Shown piece after piece: positions 25,361 through 36,949 of a stretch of DNA of 64,000 nt. The stretch spans positions 21,536,255 through 21,600,254 of the forward strand of contig CM042539.1 of the NCBI GenBank assembly GCA_023630585.1, written 5' to 3'. Source of the stretch: Cranoglanis bouderius (taxonomy: Eukaryota; Chordata; Actinopteri; Siluriformes; Cranoglanididae). Made by a program: the position numbers and the translations under genes. The notes below the pieces were generated by a model. The model did not search any database. It was not told the origin of the DNA and saw only the letters and a program-made list of their open reading frames with translations. Each line of letters starts with the position of its first letter. Within the stretch, counting starts at the first letter, position 1.

Positions 25361-25798
25361 GAAGAAACCTCCACTCCTGCCCTGTCCATGTCTGGGGTCC
25401 ATGGGATGACCTCTTCTCAAGCTAGTCCATGTTCCAGTCCAGGTCCAGGTTCCTGTCCTAATCCCAGTCCATGTCCAGGTTCCTGCCCGAATCCTAGTCC
25501 AGTTCCTAGTCCAAGTCCAGGTTCCGACCGTGTTCCTAGCCCAGTTCCTAGTTCAGTTCCAAGTCCAGTTCCTGATTTCATAGCTAGCTACATAGGTTTA
25601 GTTTCTGGATATGTGTTTGCTCTCCTTCTTAGTTCGACAGCTGCTTTGACTCCCAGCTCTGCTTCCAACCCAGCTCACTCCTCTGTCTCCTTCTCTGTCT
25701 CCTCCTCTGTCTCCAACCCAGCTCACTCCTCTGTCTACCTCTGTCTCCAGCCCTGTCTCCAATTTAATTTCCAATTCTGTTTCCAACCAAGTTTTTGA
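25361..25798 (+). CDS. In-frame Pro/Ser-rich extension after a single UGA
   Basis: This stretch is in the same frame as the 368-codon ORF and is separated from it only by the TGA at 25358-25360. It continues with 'EETSTPALSM', then Cys/Pro/Ser repeats ('CPNPSPCPGS') and Ser/Val-rich sequence, ending at a TGA at 25796-25798. The relative copy reads through at the matching position with a Lys codon and continues with the homologous 'EETSAPVL' segment. The extension was therefore once part of the protein, or is reached by stop-codon readthrough. Which one applies cannot be decided here. Confidence 0.45.
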   Translation, partial: EETSTPALSMSGVHGMTSSQASPCSSPGPGSCPNPSPCPGSCPNPSPVPSPSPGSDRVPSPVPSSVPSPVPDFIASYIGLVSGYVFALLLSSTAALTPSSASNPAHSSVSFSVSSSVSNPAHSSVYLCLQPCLQFNFQFCFQPSF

Positions 25799-26385
25799 TT
25801 TTGTTTATGGTTTTCAGTCTAACCGAGTTCTCTGTTCTGTTTCCAAGTCTCTCTCGAAGTCTGTTTCCAAGCCTCTCTCGAGGTCTGTTTCCAAGTCTGT
25901 CTCGAGGTCTGTTTCCAAGTCTGTCTCTGATCCAGGTGCCAAAGCTGTTCCTGATCCAGGAGCGAGAGCTGATTCCAATCCTGGTTCCAGAGCTGACTCT
26001 GATCCTGCTTCCAGGCCAAGCTCCAGGCCAAGCATCACGTCACGCGCAGCTCCGAGATCCAGGCCCAGTACCAGGTCAAGCATCACTCCGAGCTCCAAGT
26101 CAAGCACCAGGTCAAGCATCACTCCGAGCTCCAAGTCAAGCTCCAGGTCAAGCACAGCTCCGAGATCCAGGCCCAGCACCAGGTCACGCGCAGCTCCGAG
26201 ATCCAGGCCCAGCACCAGGTCAAGCATCACTCCGAGCTCCAAGTCAAGCACCAGGTCAAGCATCACTCCAAGTTCTCGACCAAGTTCCTGGGGGGCTGAT
26301 GTAATGATCCTGCCCAGGGGCCCGGGTCCGCCCGAACGGTCAGAACTTTCGGCGCTTCGGGAGAAGCGCCTTTGGAGGGGGGCTC
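25799..26385 (+). other. 3' internal region with tandem repeats and polypurine tract
   Basis: It contains 'tctctcgaagtctgtttccaag'-type short repeats (about 25840-25930), then 'agctccaagtcaagcaccagg'-type repeats to 26290, open in several frames because of their composition. The polypurine tract GGAGGGGGG lies at 26374-26382, three bases before the 3' LTR. The segment 'cctgcccaggggccc' before it is shared with both relatives. Confidence 0.75.
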
Positions 26386-27069
26386 TGTTAGAAGTTTCCC
26401 CTCGTTCTCCGAGTCACTCGCTATGCGAGCGGTGGACTCGAACACTTCCGCATTCCACTGCGCGCTTTCCAGCGCTATTCAAAAACTCTCCGATAGACAT
26501 TCCATTCATAAAAACTCACGTATTGTTTACCTCTGTCATGTGCCTTTTGTTTTCGTTCACGTCATGTCTCCACCTCCTGTGTTTCCCCATGTGCTCATGT
26601 TTTGGTTTGTGTCATGTCTCCGCCTCCTGTGTTTCCCCATGTGCGTTTGTTATTGTACTGCGTCATGTCTCTGCCCCGTTTCCTCATTGGTTCTCTGTCT
26701 AATGTGATTATCATGTCCAGGTGTCTTTGATTGTGGGTATTTTTTGGTGTGTGTTTAAAAACCCCTGTTGTGTCCGCTTCAACGCAGAGTATTAGTATAA
26801 GTTTGTCATAGTTAATCATAGTCTTGGTTTTTTCATAGTATTGTTATTCATAGTTCAGTTTGTTAGAACTTTAGATGTGTTTAACTGTGCGCTTTGTTCC
26901 GGTGTTTCCCAGATCACTACTCTTGTTTACTACAGCCTGGATTATAGTTTGTTTTTGTTTGTGCTATGGATTCTTATATTTGGAATAAACTTTTCTATAT
27001 TCACTGACGTCTCCCCAGCGCATGCATCCTGACTCCCTCTTCCGACCAACACGTCTGTGTTACGTAACA
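26386..27069 (+). repeat. 3' LTR
   Basis: This is the 684-bp partner of the 5' LTR. The TATA-like box is at 26754-26761. The motif matching the primer site is GCAGAGTATT at 26784-26793, one base different from the 5' copy. It ends at 27069 and is followed by the target duplication TCCTA. Confidence 0.92.
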
Positions 27070-27074
27070 TCCTA

Positions 27075-28984
27075 TTGCACTTGGTTCCACAAAAGTCCAA
27101 AATCATTTTAAAATAAAAGACATTGGTAACCACAAATAATCTGATCTGGATTCCAAAAAATAAAACCTTATATTGATGTCTTTTTATCTTTGAAAGACCC
27201 CTGGTGAAGAACGGAAGAATTTTGACAGCAAGTAATTGATCACAAACTGAACTGATTAGGTTTGTGTCTGTTTCACTATGGTTTGTTACTATCCAAAAAT
27301 TGATCAAATTGTGAGAAAAGCACACTTAACTAGCAAGATTTTAGACATCTTTAAGCAGACTGACTGCATTTACCACTGAATATTTTAAACTGGCTCATTA
27401 TCCAACATAATCTTTGGATGCAGACAGCCAAGGCAAGGTTAGAAAGTAGCCTAAATAAAAGAACTTCCATGTAATTTTGGTGAAATATATTCATGTTTTC
27501 TGAAAGTACAATGTATAGTACTGGCAGAAAAAACAATTAGCCACAATTGACATGTTTATCAGGGCTACCTCAAATGTTTTTCAAAAGAACTAGTGACTGA
27601 TGGATAGCATTTTGACTCCAACTATTTATCTATTAGAGCAGATTTTATATCACACAGCCAAAGACTGGCCTGTGAATGAGCACATTACTCTGAATTATTG
27701 GCAAACACACATACCCTTTCACTAATCCCCTTTTCAGAAGCATGACATTTCTCTTATTTTGTCTTCTCTTGTTTCCTGGATCTGATGGATGTGAGTGACA
27801 GATGGAAACGCGTCTGTCACTTTAACACATCTCTGCAACTTTCCAACTCTCTTACTCTCAGGATGCATCTGAATCACTTGGTAGTGGGCTTCAAAGATGA
27901 TCACGTTCAGCATTATGACAGCTGAAAGAGGTCTTTAAAAAAAAAGACAAGTGGTAAGCCATATAATCAAAGGCATCTTAAAATGGTCTTTTAAACTGTT
28001 TATATATAGGTTTACATAGGAGCCTAGAGAGCAGAGCTGTTTGGTTTATTATTTTTAACTGTGCTTTTCAGCACTATGATTTTAAATTTAGTGCCACACA
28101 TTCAAGTTCACAGTCTTGCTCAGCTCCACAGGCCTCAGCCTTGCTGGTGTTTTATAGCCTACTGACAAAAGAAAGGCACAGAAATAGGCTGCCATTAACC
28201 ACCCACAGGTGTGCAGAATCACTTATTACGTGCTCATTCTCCACAGCTGCCACATGGCCACACCTTTACTGCCAACCTCCTCCCACTGCTTAACTTAAGC
28301 AGCTGTGTAAACCGACAATGTCAATAATTAAGTCACTGGCTTAAGTTGGCAACTCTGAACATGGTGCTATATATTTTATATTGCTCTCAAATGCCATTCC
28401 ACAACTTTTTATATTTTGTAAATTGCATTTATGCCCAAAACATGTTTCAGGGTGGACTTAATACTAGTTCCCAAGCAAGTCAATACTGTGCAAGAAAAAT
28501 GGACTTAAGTTCAAGGTTAGAACTGTGTGTAATTGGGACCCACCTCTGTTTTCAACACTCTCTGTGCATGCATCTCCCATATAACCGAATAGGGTGTACA
28601 TCTGAGGTTACATTTGAGATCTCCATACAGAAGCAATTTCATTATAAATCCTCATTACATGTGTAATATGGCCCTTTGTGGTTAATTTGTGGTTAATTTT
28701 TAAGGCAATAATTCAGAATCTTAAAACTGCCAGGGAGAGGGGCAAGGGTATTTTTCTCCCATGCAAGGTGAGTGTAACAGAGAGGACTCAAGAGAGTTCT
28801 AAAATGCAATCCAAACTTCAATGTAAAAAAAACAAGTAAGGGTCAAAATACAAATCTTCAGCCAAAACAATAAACTAAATACTAATCACAAAGTCACAAA
28901 AAAGCATTCAGAGAAATAGGAAGTCTCAGAACTTACACAAACTAGGTAGTTGGCAAGGCTTTGCAATGACTAAATGAATACCAT
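27075..28984. other. Unassigned DNA
   Basis: About 1.9 kb without a recognised element or plausible exon. The 106- and 127-codon frames have no recognisable similarity. Confidence 0.4.
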
Positions 28985-29301
28985 GGCTGCATCTGAACTA
29001 CCCTACTACACAGTAGGCGAAAAGCAGTACGCCAAAGCAGTAGTATGTCCGAATTCTCAGTATTCATAAAATAGTAGGCGAGAAATACCCAGATGACCTA
29101 TTGCTTCCGCCTCGATTCTGCAGTATAGAACCACTGAAGACTGCGCTATCCCATAATGCAACAAGACTGGTGCAAAAGAGCTGTCAGAATCCGCACTGCG
29201 TAGTACATCTGGACTGTATTCATGCTTACCACTTATACTGATCAGTACGTACTGTATCAATGGCCAAGCAGTAGGTACTGTCATAGTATGCCATTTCAGA
29301 T
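28985..29301 (+). mobile_element. MITE, 'CTACTACACAGTAGGC' family, copy 1
   Basis: It shares about 310 bp, in opposite orientation, with 37152-37485: 'ctactacacagtaggcg', 'cgagaaataccc', 'ccttatgggatag'-type core, 'taccacttatactgatcagt' and 'ccaagcagtaggtac'. It is non-coding with inverted 'ggctg..tc.gaa' ends. A third short piece lies at 61797-61875. Superfamily is not certain. Confidence 0.75.
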
Positions 29302-29449
29302 TAAACCCATGTACTTTAATAAGTCCTGAACCAGGAAGTAAACAGGAAGTTGTATATAGTGTAGAAGGACAGTCCTACTTTTTAGGGGAGGGGGACCTCT
29401 GCTGGCATGTAATGTTTCAAGTACATGTGACAGTGAGGAGGATGGTTAG

Positions 29450-31222
29450 TGTAACGCCTGAACGTATTAAACTGATTTCTGAATCAGCCTGGACTTAGCG
29501 AAGAAGTTTCTCTGTTTCTTTGAGCTGTGAATCCATATCAGTAACCTCTTCAACCAGATGCCATCGGAATGCTACAGGGGACATGACCCCCTCTTCAGAC
29601 ACACACACAAACACACACACACAAAGCTTACCTACACGCGCACGCGCTCGCACACACACGCACACACACACACAAAGCTTACCTACACGCACGCACACAC
29701 ACACGCACACACACACAATGAAAGAATCTCTTTTGAATGTAACATGTAATTATATGTAATTATTCGATGTCCAAATAGTGTGATGTTTTCCTATTTGCAT
29801 ATATTGTGTGTTTATGTAACCTAACTATAATGATTTTAGATAGTTTAATTTAGGATATTATTTTAAATGTCTGTAACCATGTTTCACCTTTAATATTTTC
29901 ATAAGTCCCTCGAATTTGGTATGTAATTAATCGTCTCTCGACGCCCTGATCAATTATGCATATCACATTACAATGGGATACATTATTTCATGCTTTTTCT
30001 TAATTACATATGTAATACAGTTTAAACCGGCTCCTCCCAGGACATGCAAATTCAGGTCTGAGACCAGACAAAGAGAGTTCATCCCGCCAACAAATCCAAC
30101 TTCCTGATTGGCCAATAGCCCAAAGAGGCGTGTGCGTTGGTGTTGTCTTTTAAACAACAACACGCATTCAAACTTTCCTTACTTAAGACGCAGACTCTCC
30201 CTACACTCTCTTTCCTGTTCAGTCTTAGTTCACTTCAGATTTCCCTCCCCCGGGGCCACGTGCCCCAGGAAGAGGGAATCTCTCTCTCTCTCTCTCTCCC
30301 GGACAAGGGATGCAACCGCCTCATGGCCCATGCCTTTTCAAACGGCACGATGATCCAGTGAACTCGACACGACCTCGTGCGAACTTTCAAACTGACAACA
30401 TCCAAGCCATGCAAATATAGTTAATGGATCTATACATGCGTTAAGATTGTACCAATGTTTACAGGAGATTTAAGTTCGTTGCTGGTTTTGAAAAAGGCTA
30501 ATTAATTGTTGTTTTTGTCTGTTACCCTCTTCCTTTCATTACTTTCTCTCTAATCTCTCTCTTCTTGTATATAGATGTACATACGTATTGTTTGCTTAGA
30601 GTTAGTTGTGTGTATCCGTAGTTATACGTAGTTATTAAAATCTATTATCACCATGCTTGATTGTCTCTGTTTTGGTCACGTGATGAGTCACTTCTACACT
30701 GCAAGACCTCGCTACGTATTCTATTTTTTATAACAAAACGGGAAATCCTTCCTGGCCAGAAGGATAAACTCCCTCTTTAGAGTTCATAATTCTAAACTAG
30801 ACTACAGCTAATCCTAAAAGCTGATCTAGACCACATGCATAGTCATAATTAATTATAATCCATTGTAGTTAATTATCTATATGTATATGTGCACATACAT
30901 GAATGCCCTTTCATGGCTGATGTATAGTTATAACTGGTCACAACACGCGTTGATTAGATATATAGATATATTTCACGCCATTCGAGCTAATTCCTTACAT
31001 AAATTGGAGAATACATTTAAATGTGTTAAACATCTTTTAATTCGTTACATGAATTGGAACTGGTGGAGAATATATTTGAACGTTTCATTTTTACATTTGA
31101 TTTGCTACATATTCTGGTAGATAATGCGGGCATGCTTTAAAACTCTTGTCTCCTTTAAAATGGTGCTCTGAATCCAAGCGTGTGCTTCTGTTTCATTTCA
31201 TTTTTAAAGCTGATTCCTTACA
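29450..31222 (+). mobile_element. Solo LTR B
   Basis: It starts TGTAACGCCTGAACG and ends ATTCCTTACA. TTAG lies on both flanks (29446-29449 and 31223-31226), a 4-bp target duplication. At 1773 bp it is the longest copy, because the 3' end holds several diverged 'ttcgttacatgaattgg'-type subrepeats (30990-31110). It includes a CA-rich block (29590-29720) and a promoter-like segment near 30040-30200. It is on the strand opposite to A, C and D. Confidence 0.85.
30040..30125 (+). promoter_or_regulatory. Putative LTR promoter/enhancer motifs
   Basis: Within LTR B, ATGCAAAT (an octamer, POU-factor type) is at about 30044-30051, followed by GATTGGCCAATAG, an inverted CCAAT pair, near 30105-30117. Copies A and C keep the octamer and a CCAAT motif at matching places. 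Activity is inferred only. Confidence 0.45.
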
Positions 31223-31234
31223 TTAGAGAGGCAA

Positions 31235-31620
31235 AAGTTTATCCAAATATCTCCAAATCTTTGAGATGCCACCTCCATGCCAACAAACTATTAGAAAGAA
31301 TTGCCAGAAGAAGGCCTTTTCTTTCATCTACCCACAAATGTGTGCACCTGAGTTCACTAGACATTACTGGAACTTATGGTCAGATGAGGCAAAATAAATC
31401 TTTTTGGTAGCAAAAATTTTTGGAAAAGAAAAATATGCTTATTAGAAAAGAATGGATGGTATGGTGGAGGATCTGTAATGCAGAGAGGCTTTTGTTTCCT
31501 CCAAAGGCCATAGTAATCTTATTAGGATACATGGCATCATGGATACCATAAAATACTAGGAGATTTAAAATGACAATGTTGCTTATACTGCTAAAAACCT
31601 GAATAAATAGAGAGGAATTA
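31235..31620 (+). pseudogene. Decayed Tc1-like transposase fragment
   Basis: Readable traces are 'LLERIARRRPFLSSTHKCVHLSS' and, near 31375, a 'TYGQMRQNKSFW' stretch standing where a WSDETK motif is expected. 'GGGSVMQR'-like sequence near 31460 and 'DNVAYTAKN'-like sequence near 31575 follow. No TIRs remain. The copy abuts the target duplication of LTR B, so the LTR may have landed in or next to it. Confidence 0.5.
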
Positions 31621-31889
31621 GGTAATAGAAGTGTTAGTTCTGAGCTTGTTCACAGAGAAAATATGTGTGAAGCAGACAGTCCTCTTCTTTTTTTTCTTCT
31701 AAAAGAGAAGAGGGTAGCACAAATGCCCCTGTGGAGGAAATGTGCTTCATTGATTTGAGCCCAACAGTGAGAACAGGAGTCTCTCTCCATTCTTTGCTGT
31801 GGGAGACCATGTGAATAAAGGCAAAGGAACTAGTTTGGTGTTCATGATATAGGAAAATACTGTAGAGAGGCTAGGCTGCCTACTGTGTG

Positions 31890-32120
31890 CCAGTTGTGCA
31901 GTGTGTCGTGTTGCTGGCTCACAGTCTCATGGTCTCCGGTTTGATCCTAGGCTTGGATTACTGTCTGTGTGGAGTTTAACTTGTTCTTCCCGTGTCCCCT
32001 TGGGTTTCCTCTAGATTCTCTGGTTTCTTCCCACCTACATGCTGGTAGGTGGATTGTCAATGCTAAATTACATCTAAATGTGGCTGTGTGTGTGCATGTT
32101 GCCCTATATTTTACTTTTGG
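31890..32120 (-). repeat. Dispersed fish repeat (family of 12221-12590), reverse copy
   Basis: It reads 'gctggctcacagtctcatgg', 'tactgtctgtgtggagttt' and 'gctggtaggtggattg', the reverse of the 3' part of the family. It is decayed. Confidence 0.65.
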
Positions 32121-32673
32121 AATAGGAGAAAAGAGAGATGAAGAGATAGAGAACAATAAGTAGGGAGTGGCAGCATGTTCATCTAATATGACATCAATGA
32201 TGTAATTTTACTGTCTCACCAAATTCAATAGCCATCTGGGTTCAGCTATGAAGAAGCTAATGCCTACAGCATTAATGGCTCCCCAGATGGAGCTACATCC
32301 ACTCAAGCATATACATGCATACACCCAATTGCATGGTAGTCAGGAAGTATAAAGTAGAGATACAGCCAGCATGGTAAATGGTGGCACATTTTTCTCATTG
32401 ACACACTACTCTATGTGTGACTATTGTAACTATAGCTGAATGTGCTCATTGTCTTGGCATGTAACTACAGCTGGATGTGCTCATTGCCTCAGCCAATCAA
32501 TCAGTCCAAGACCCAGGAAATGAGGAAGTTATCCATGTGCAATAATGCAACACTGTAACCTTTGTGTCCAAAAAATAAAGACCTCAAATGCCTACAGAGA
32601 AAAAACCTGGGCAGAAAAACAAAAACAAACAAACAAACAAACAAACAAATAAATAATTAACAACATAAGGTAG
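32121..32673. other. Unassigned DNA with AAAC microsatellite
   Basis: An imperfect duplication around 'ctacagctggatgtgctcattg' lies at 32420-32490, and an (AAAC)n run at about 32617-32655. Nothing else is recognised. Confidence 0.45.
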
Positions 32674-33972
32674 TGTAGTGAATCAGAAGAATCTAAAAAT
32701 ATTGAAATATATTCTCCACCAATTTATGTAACAAATTAGTGCAAATGCTGTGAAATATATCTATATATCTAATCAAAGCGTGTTATGACCAGTTATGAAT
32801 ATAAATCAGCCATGAAAGGGAATTAACATGAGTATACATATACATATAGATAATTAACTACAACGGATTATAATTAATTATGACTGTACATGTGGTCTAG
32901 ATCAGCTTGTAGAATTAGCTGTAGGCTAGTTTAGCATTCTAAACTCTAAAGAGGGAGTTTATCCTTCTGGCCAGGAAGGATTCTCCGTTTTGTTATCAAA
33001 ATAGAGCATGTAGCAGATTCGTAGTGTAGAAGTTACTTAATCACATGACCAAAACAGAGAAAATAAAGCGTGGTGATAATAGATTTTAATACGTGAAGCA
33101 TAACTATGGATACCCGCAACTAACTCTAAGCAAACCATACATATGTACATCTATATACAAGAAAAGAGAAAGTATAGAAAGAAAGTAATGAAATAAAAGG
33201 GAATGGCAGACAGAAACACAAACGATTAGCCTTTCTCAAACCAGCAAGAACTTAGTCTCCTGAAAGCAGGGGTACATTTGACGCATCTATAGATCAATTA
33301 AACTATACTTGCATGGCTTAGGTTTTGTCGGTTTCAAAGTTTTGTGTGCGGTCCAGTAGGAGTTCGCGTTGAGTTCGGTGGTTCGTTGTTTGAAAAGGCG
33401 TGGGCCGTGAGGCGGTTGCATCCTTGTCCGGGAGAGAGAGTGGCTGTAGCCGGCCAGGAATTTCAATTTCAATGCGTGTTGTTGTTTTTAAAGACAACAC
33501 CAATGCACACGCCTCTCTGGGCTATTGACCAATCAGGAAGTTGGATTTATTGGCGGGATGAACTCTCTTTGTCTGGTCTCAGACCTGAATTTGCATGTCC
33601 TGGGAGGAGCCGGTTTAAACTGTATTATACATGTGATTAAGAAAAAGCATGAAATAATGTATCCCATTGTAATATGATATGCATAATCAATCAGAGCATC
33701 AAGAGACGATTAACTAGATACCAAATTCGATGGAATTATAAAATATTAAAGGTGAAACATGGTTACAGACATTTAAAATCATATTCTAAATTAAACTATC
33801 CAAAATCATCCTAGCTTGGTTACATAGGCACACAATACATGCAAACACGAATACATCAAACTATTTGGGCATCGAATAATTACATATAATTACATATTAC
33901 ATTCAAGAGAGATTTTTCCATTGTGTGTGGAAGGTAAGCTTGTGTGTGTGCGTGCGTGTGTGTGTAGGTAGC

Positions 33973-34012
<40 letters not shown>

Positions 34013-34223
34013 ACGTGTGTGTGTACAAAGGGGGGGAGGTTGGTCGTTAGAATTCCAAAGGTATCTGGTCAAAGGATAAAAGGGGGGGTCAGTCAGACAT
34101 CCCAGTCAGACTGGAGCCACAATGGTCATTAAACACATAGGGATTTAAAGCTCCAAGAAAAAGAAACTTCTTTGCTAAGTCCAGGTTGATTCAGAAATAA
34201 GTTTGATACCATCAGACGTTACA
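32674..34223 (-). mobile_element. Solo LTR C
   Basis: On the minus strand it starts TGTAACGTCTGATGG and ends GATTCACTACA. GTAG flanks both sides (32670-32673 and 34224-34227), a 4-bp target duplication. Length is 1550 bp, shorter than A because part of the GC-rich block near 9800 of A is missing. It retains the octamer (reverse, ATTTGCAT near 33589) and CCAAT, and a GT-rich tract at 33940-34020. It lies 1.45 kb from copy B, in inverted orientation. Confidence 0.85.
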
Positions 34224-34785
34224 GTAGCTTATTAGAGCATGATCCTCTACCTTTATACAAAGGTACTATGTAATGGCAAGTATATTTGTTGACTTTTTAA
34301 ATATGATGTCAGTACTCTTACACTAAGACATAAATACAGCTGTACATCCAGAATAACTGTGTATTGCTCTTAACCCTTGTGTGGCCCTCACCTTTTGGTC
34401 CCATTAGGGTAAATTGACCCAGGACAACTGGGGGGTTTAAAACACCAAGACATCCAAAAATTACATAATTCCAGTGTATATACTGTATGGCCTCTACTAG
34501 ATCACTATTAATGAAAGCATCATCCATTTTGGTGTGAAATGTCTACTGACTAGTGATTCATGACTATTGATAACTATTGTGTTTAACTGTTATTTTTTTT
34601 GTTTATCTCTATCTTACATTTCAAAGTAGTACTAGCTATGAGAAAACAAATGTCAGCTATAAAGAACAAATAGCAAACACACAAAATAAAATTTGTATAA
34701 AAAAATCATTTATACTTACACAGAATGAATCAAATCCTTCTGAAATAACATGGGAAAAAACAAACAAACAAAAAAACCCCACAAG

Positions 34786-34787
<2 letters not shown>
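34224..34787. other. Unassigned DNA
   Basis: Near 34370-34440 'cccttgtgtggccctcacc' and 'gacccaggacaactg' resemble a fish repeat with an 'aacccttgtgtgg' end. No boundary is visible. Confidence 0.35.

Positions 34788-34832
<45 letters not shown>
34788..34832. repeat. (TG)n microsatellite
   Basis: About 22 TG units. Confidence 0.95.
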
Positions 34833-34836
<4 letters not shown>

Positions 34837-35139
34837 GAACTAGAATAATGAACTTGAGTACTGGAAAAACAAATACCCTTCGAATGTGCATGTCTGTCTG
34901 CACAACACTTGAACGAAATCTAGTGTGTGTTACAAATGTACTTGCTGCAATTGGTACAAGTAGAAGGTGTTTTAGTGTCCTTTGTTGGAACATCAGGGGT
35001 TTTCCCCCGAATCCTTCTCGCCATGACTGCAGATGCTCAGGACCTTTGGGACTTGTTCTCTTCTCTGGATATGAGGAGTCACAAGTGCTTACCTTGTGTC
35101 TTTGACATGAACTCATGTTTCAATTAAAAAATACATTTA

Positions 35140-35280
35140 ATATTTTATAAAACGTGGTGAACACAAACGAGCAGTGTGATACACATAGTGAAACATCCCA
35201 GTGTGGTTATAGGAAATATAAGCACTCTTGGAATGCCACTCAACCAATCAAATTAGTAGACTTGAACTGTTGTATAATTA
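35140..35280 (-). repeat. Dispersed repeat, partial reverse copy
   Basis: In reverse it reads 'taatttgattggttgagtgg' and 'cattccaagagtgcttatat', the family of 22655-22915 and 39665-39905. Confidence 0.6.
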
Positions 35281-35704
35281 CCAGTCTGTTTTCAAGTATT
35301 GACCATTTATAACTCTTTGGTCAAATTTCCCTGAGGACCTTATGAGGGATGTAAATGTGTAGGGGTGGTGTAGGATGTGTTCAAAAATGCTCAACTTTAT
35401 GCAAACAAGTGAAGGATGAGAAAAGACACACAAACTACTCCCTTGCATGTGCTGAATGTAAAATGCTTTTGATTTCATACATTTGACGAAAGCATTGAAG
35501 CCATTACCAGGAAAGTATGTAATATAGATGAGCTAAACTGATGTCTTATTGATTTCCTCCTACAGCTCGATCAGGTTTGTAATTGAGGGTTTGGGGTCAG
35601 TTAAGATGCAGATGGTGACACACTAAATTATATATCAGCCATTCATTAGGTAGTTTTATGCATATAAACCTGATTTATGGATATTTTAAATTCATAATTA
35701 AAAC

Positions 35705-36365
35705 AGGGGGCCAAGCACAGAAGACACATAGGCACCCTATTGTTATTTTACCTTTTCTTATTATTAGGGGGACAAGCACCAAAGGTGCATAGGCACCCTA
35801 TTTTTATTCTACCTTTTCTTCTTCTTCTTCTTCTTCTTCTTCTTCTTCTTCTTCTTCTTCTTCTTCTTCTTCTCATAACAAGTGGTATTCTGATTGGGGA
35901 GGGTCTAAGGAACATTCTGACCAAACCTAGCACCACCACTGGATCAAATTTGGGCCTAATTTGGAAGTACGTTTATGGTCATAACTTTTGAACCATTTGT
36001 CCAAAATTTAAAAGCCAGGCCTGCCTGGATACCCTGGGTCGAGACAAGTTCAGTGCACCATATGCAGTCAATTTCTACCTAAAGAGATTTTCTGCCATCT
36101 TGGATTTTGTCAAAAACTGTTTTTTTGCGACTCCTATAAATTTTGTCCAATCATCACCAAATTTGGCACAGGTCATCTTCAGAGTAAGCCCCAAATGTTA
36201 TCAAAAGAATTTTGAATACTCCAAACAGTTTCCAAACCAACAAATCTGACATCAAAATAAACAGGAAGTGAGGCTGTATCTCAGCAACGACTTTGCGTAC
36301 TGACACAAAACTTGGTAGACATTAAGGACCATGACCTGCAACAAATTCTGTGACAGTGCCATCTA
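35705..36365 (+). repeat. Dispersed repeat 'gggacaagcaccaaaggtgcataggc'
   Basis: It opens twice, at about 35706 and 35767, with the 'aagcac.gaag..gcataggcaccctat' motif, so the head is duplicated. It then has a TTC array and conserved non-coding text ('gccatcttggattttgtc', 'caatcatcaccaaatttggc', 'gacagtgccatctactgg'). This is a familiar interspersed repeat of teleosts. The poly-Leu and poly-Arg frames across the TTC array are artefacts. Confidence 0.6.
35817..35873. repeat. (TTC)n microsatellite
   Basis: About 18 TTC units inside the dispersed repeat. Confidence 0.95.
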
Positions 36366-36384
36366 CTGGTAATAACAAATCTAT

Positions 36385-36890
36385 ACATAAGTTTCAGGTT
36401 AGTCATGTGATGTGAGATGGATATTTGGTTGTACAGAACTAGCCCAAGGTTGTGTGCAGTGTCAGATGGTGTGGTCCAAGGAAGCTCACAAGATATTGAT
36501 GTGAGCACCAAGGATTTACAATTCAGTGTTAATAGGTTTGCTGAGATGCAAGCTGAAACATGAGTGTCTCTTAGAGGAAAGTAGGGATGAGTTGAGTATC
36601 ATCAGCATAGTGAGGGTAAGAAACAATAAAACATTTGAGAATATGACCTCACTATAAGAACAGTTATAAGTGAAAAAGAACTGAGGACCAAGGACCAAGC
36701 ACTGTGCCTTGTGGGACCTCAGTGGAGAGTCTGCATGGAGCATATGTAGATCTCCTCCATGTAACCTGATAGGACCATCCCTCAAGGTAGGAAGCAAAGC
36801 ATTATTATGCTGGTCCACTAATTCAAAGGCACAACAGATAGAGAGAAGAATCTTGTGATTGAGCATGTTGAAGGCTGCTGAAAAGTAAAA
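36385..36890 (-). pseudogene. LINE reverse transcriptase fragment
   Basis: Minus-strand frames with shifts match the L2/jockey-type RT. 'LNHKILLS' begins it. 'SHKAQCLVLGPQFFF' stands where the family has its Gly-Pro loop. 'LTLTMLMILN' covers the YxDD region, shifted out of frame. Downstream, 'AHNLGLVLYNQISISHHMTNL' matches the post-RT segment. It is 5' and 3' incomplete. Confidence 0.6.
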
Positions 36891-36949
36891 AAGAATTACA
36901 TAAAATTCTTAGCAATAGAGAATGTGGAAAATTACACGGTTGTAGTTTT

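Larger units (their letters stand above)
23555..27069 (+). mobile_element. Complete non-autonomous LTR retrotransposon (Gag-like plus C6H2 finger)
   Basis: The 3515-bp element has two full LTRs (23555-24237 and 26386-27069). They start TGTTAGAAG and end TAACA, and TCCTA is duplicated on both flanks (23550-23554 and 27070-27074), a 5-bp target duplication as in Ty3/gypsy elements. The LTRs differ at roughly twenty positions by eye, about 97% identity, so insertion is not very old. Between them lie only about 2.1 kb: a primer site, one 368-codon ORF, repeat-rich sequence and a polypurine tract. There is no protease, reverse transcriptase or integrase, so mobility would need helper proteins. Relatives lie at 47969-50264 and 59203-59843. 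Confidence 0.93.

Noticed and set aside
25814..26266. 150-codon minus-strand frame of Leu/Asp/Gly repeats
   Set aside because: Antisense shadow of the short tandem repeats in the 3' internal region of the LTR element.
29590..29720. Periodic CA blocks with AAAGCTTACCTACACGC units, first considered a CRISPR-like array
   Set aside because: The spacers are themselves CA repeats and the block is part of solo LTR B. The host is a vertebrate.
35748..35939. Poly-Arg and poly-Leu frames
   Set aside because: Produced by the TTC microsatellite on its two strands.
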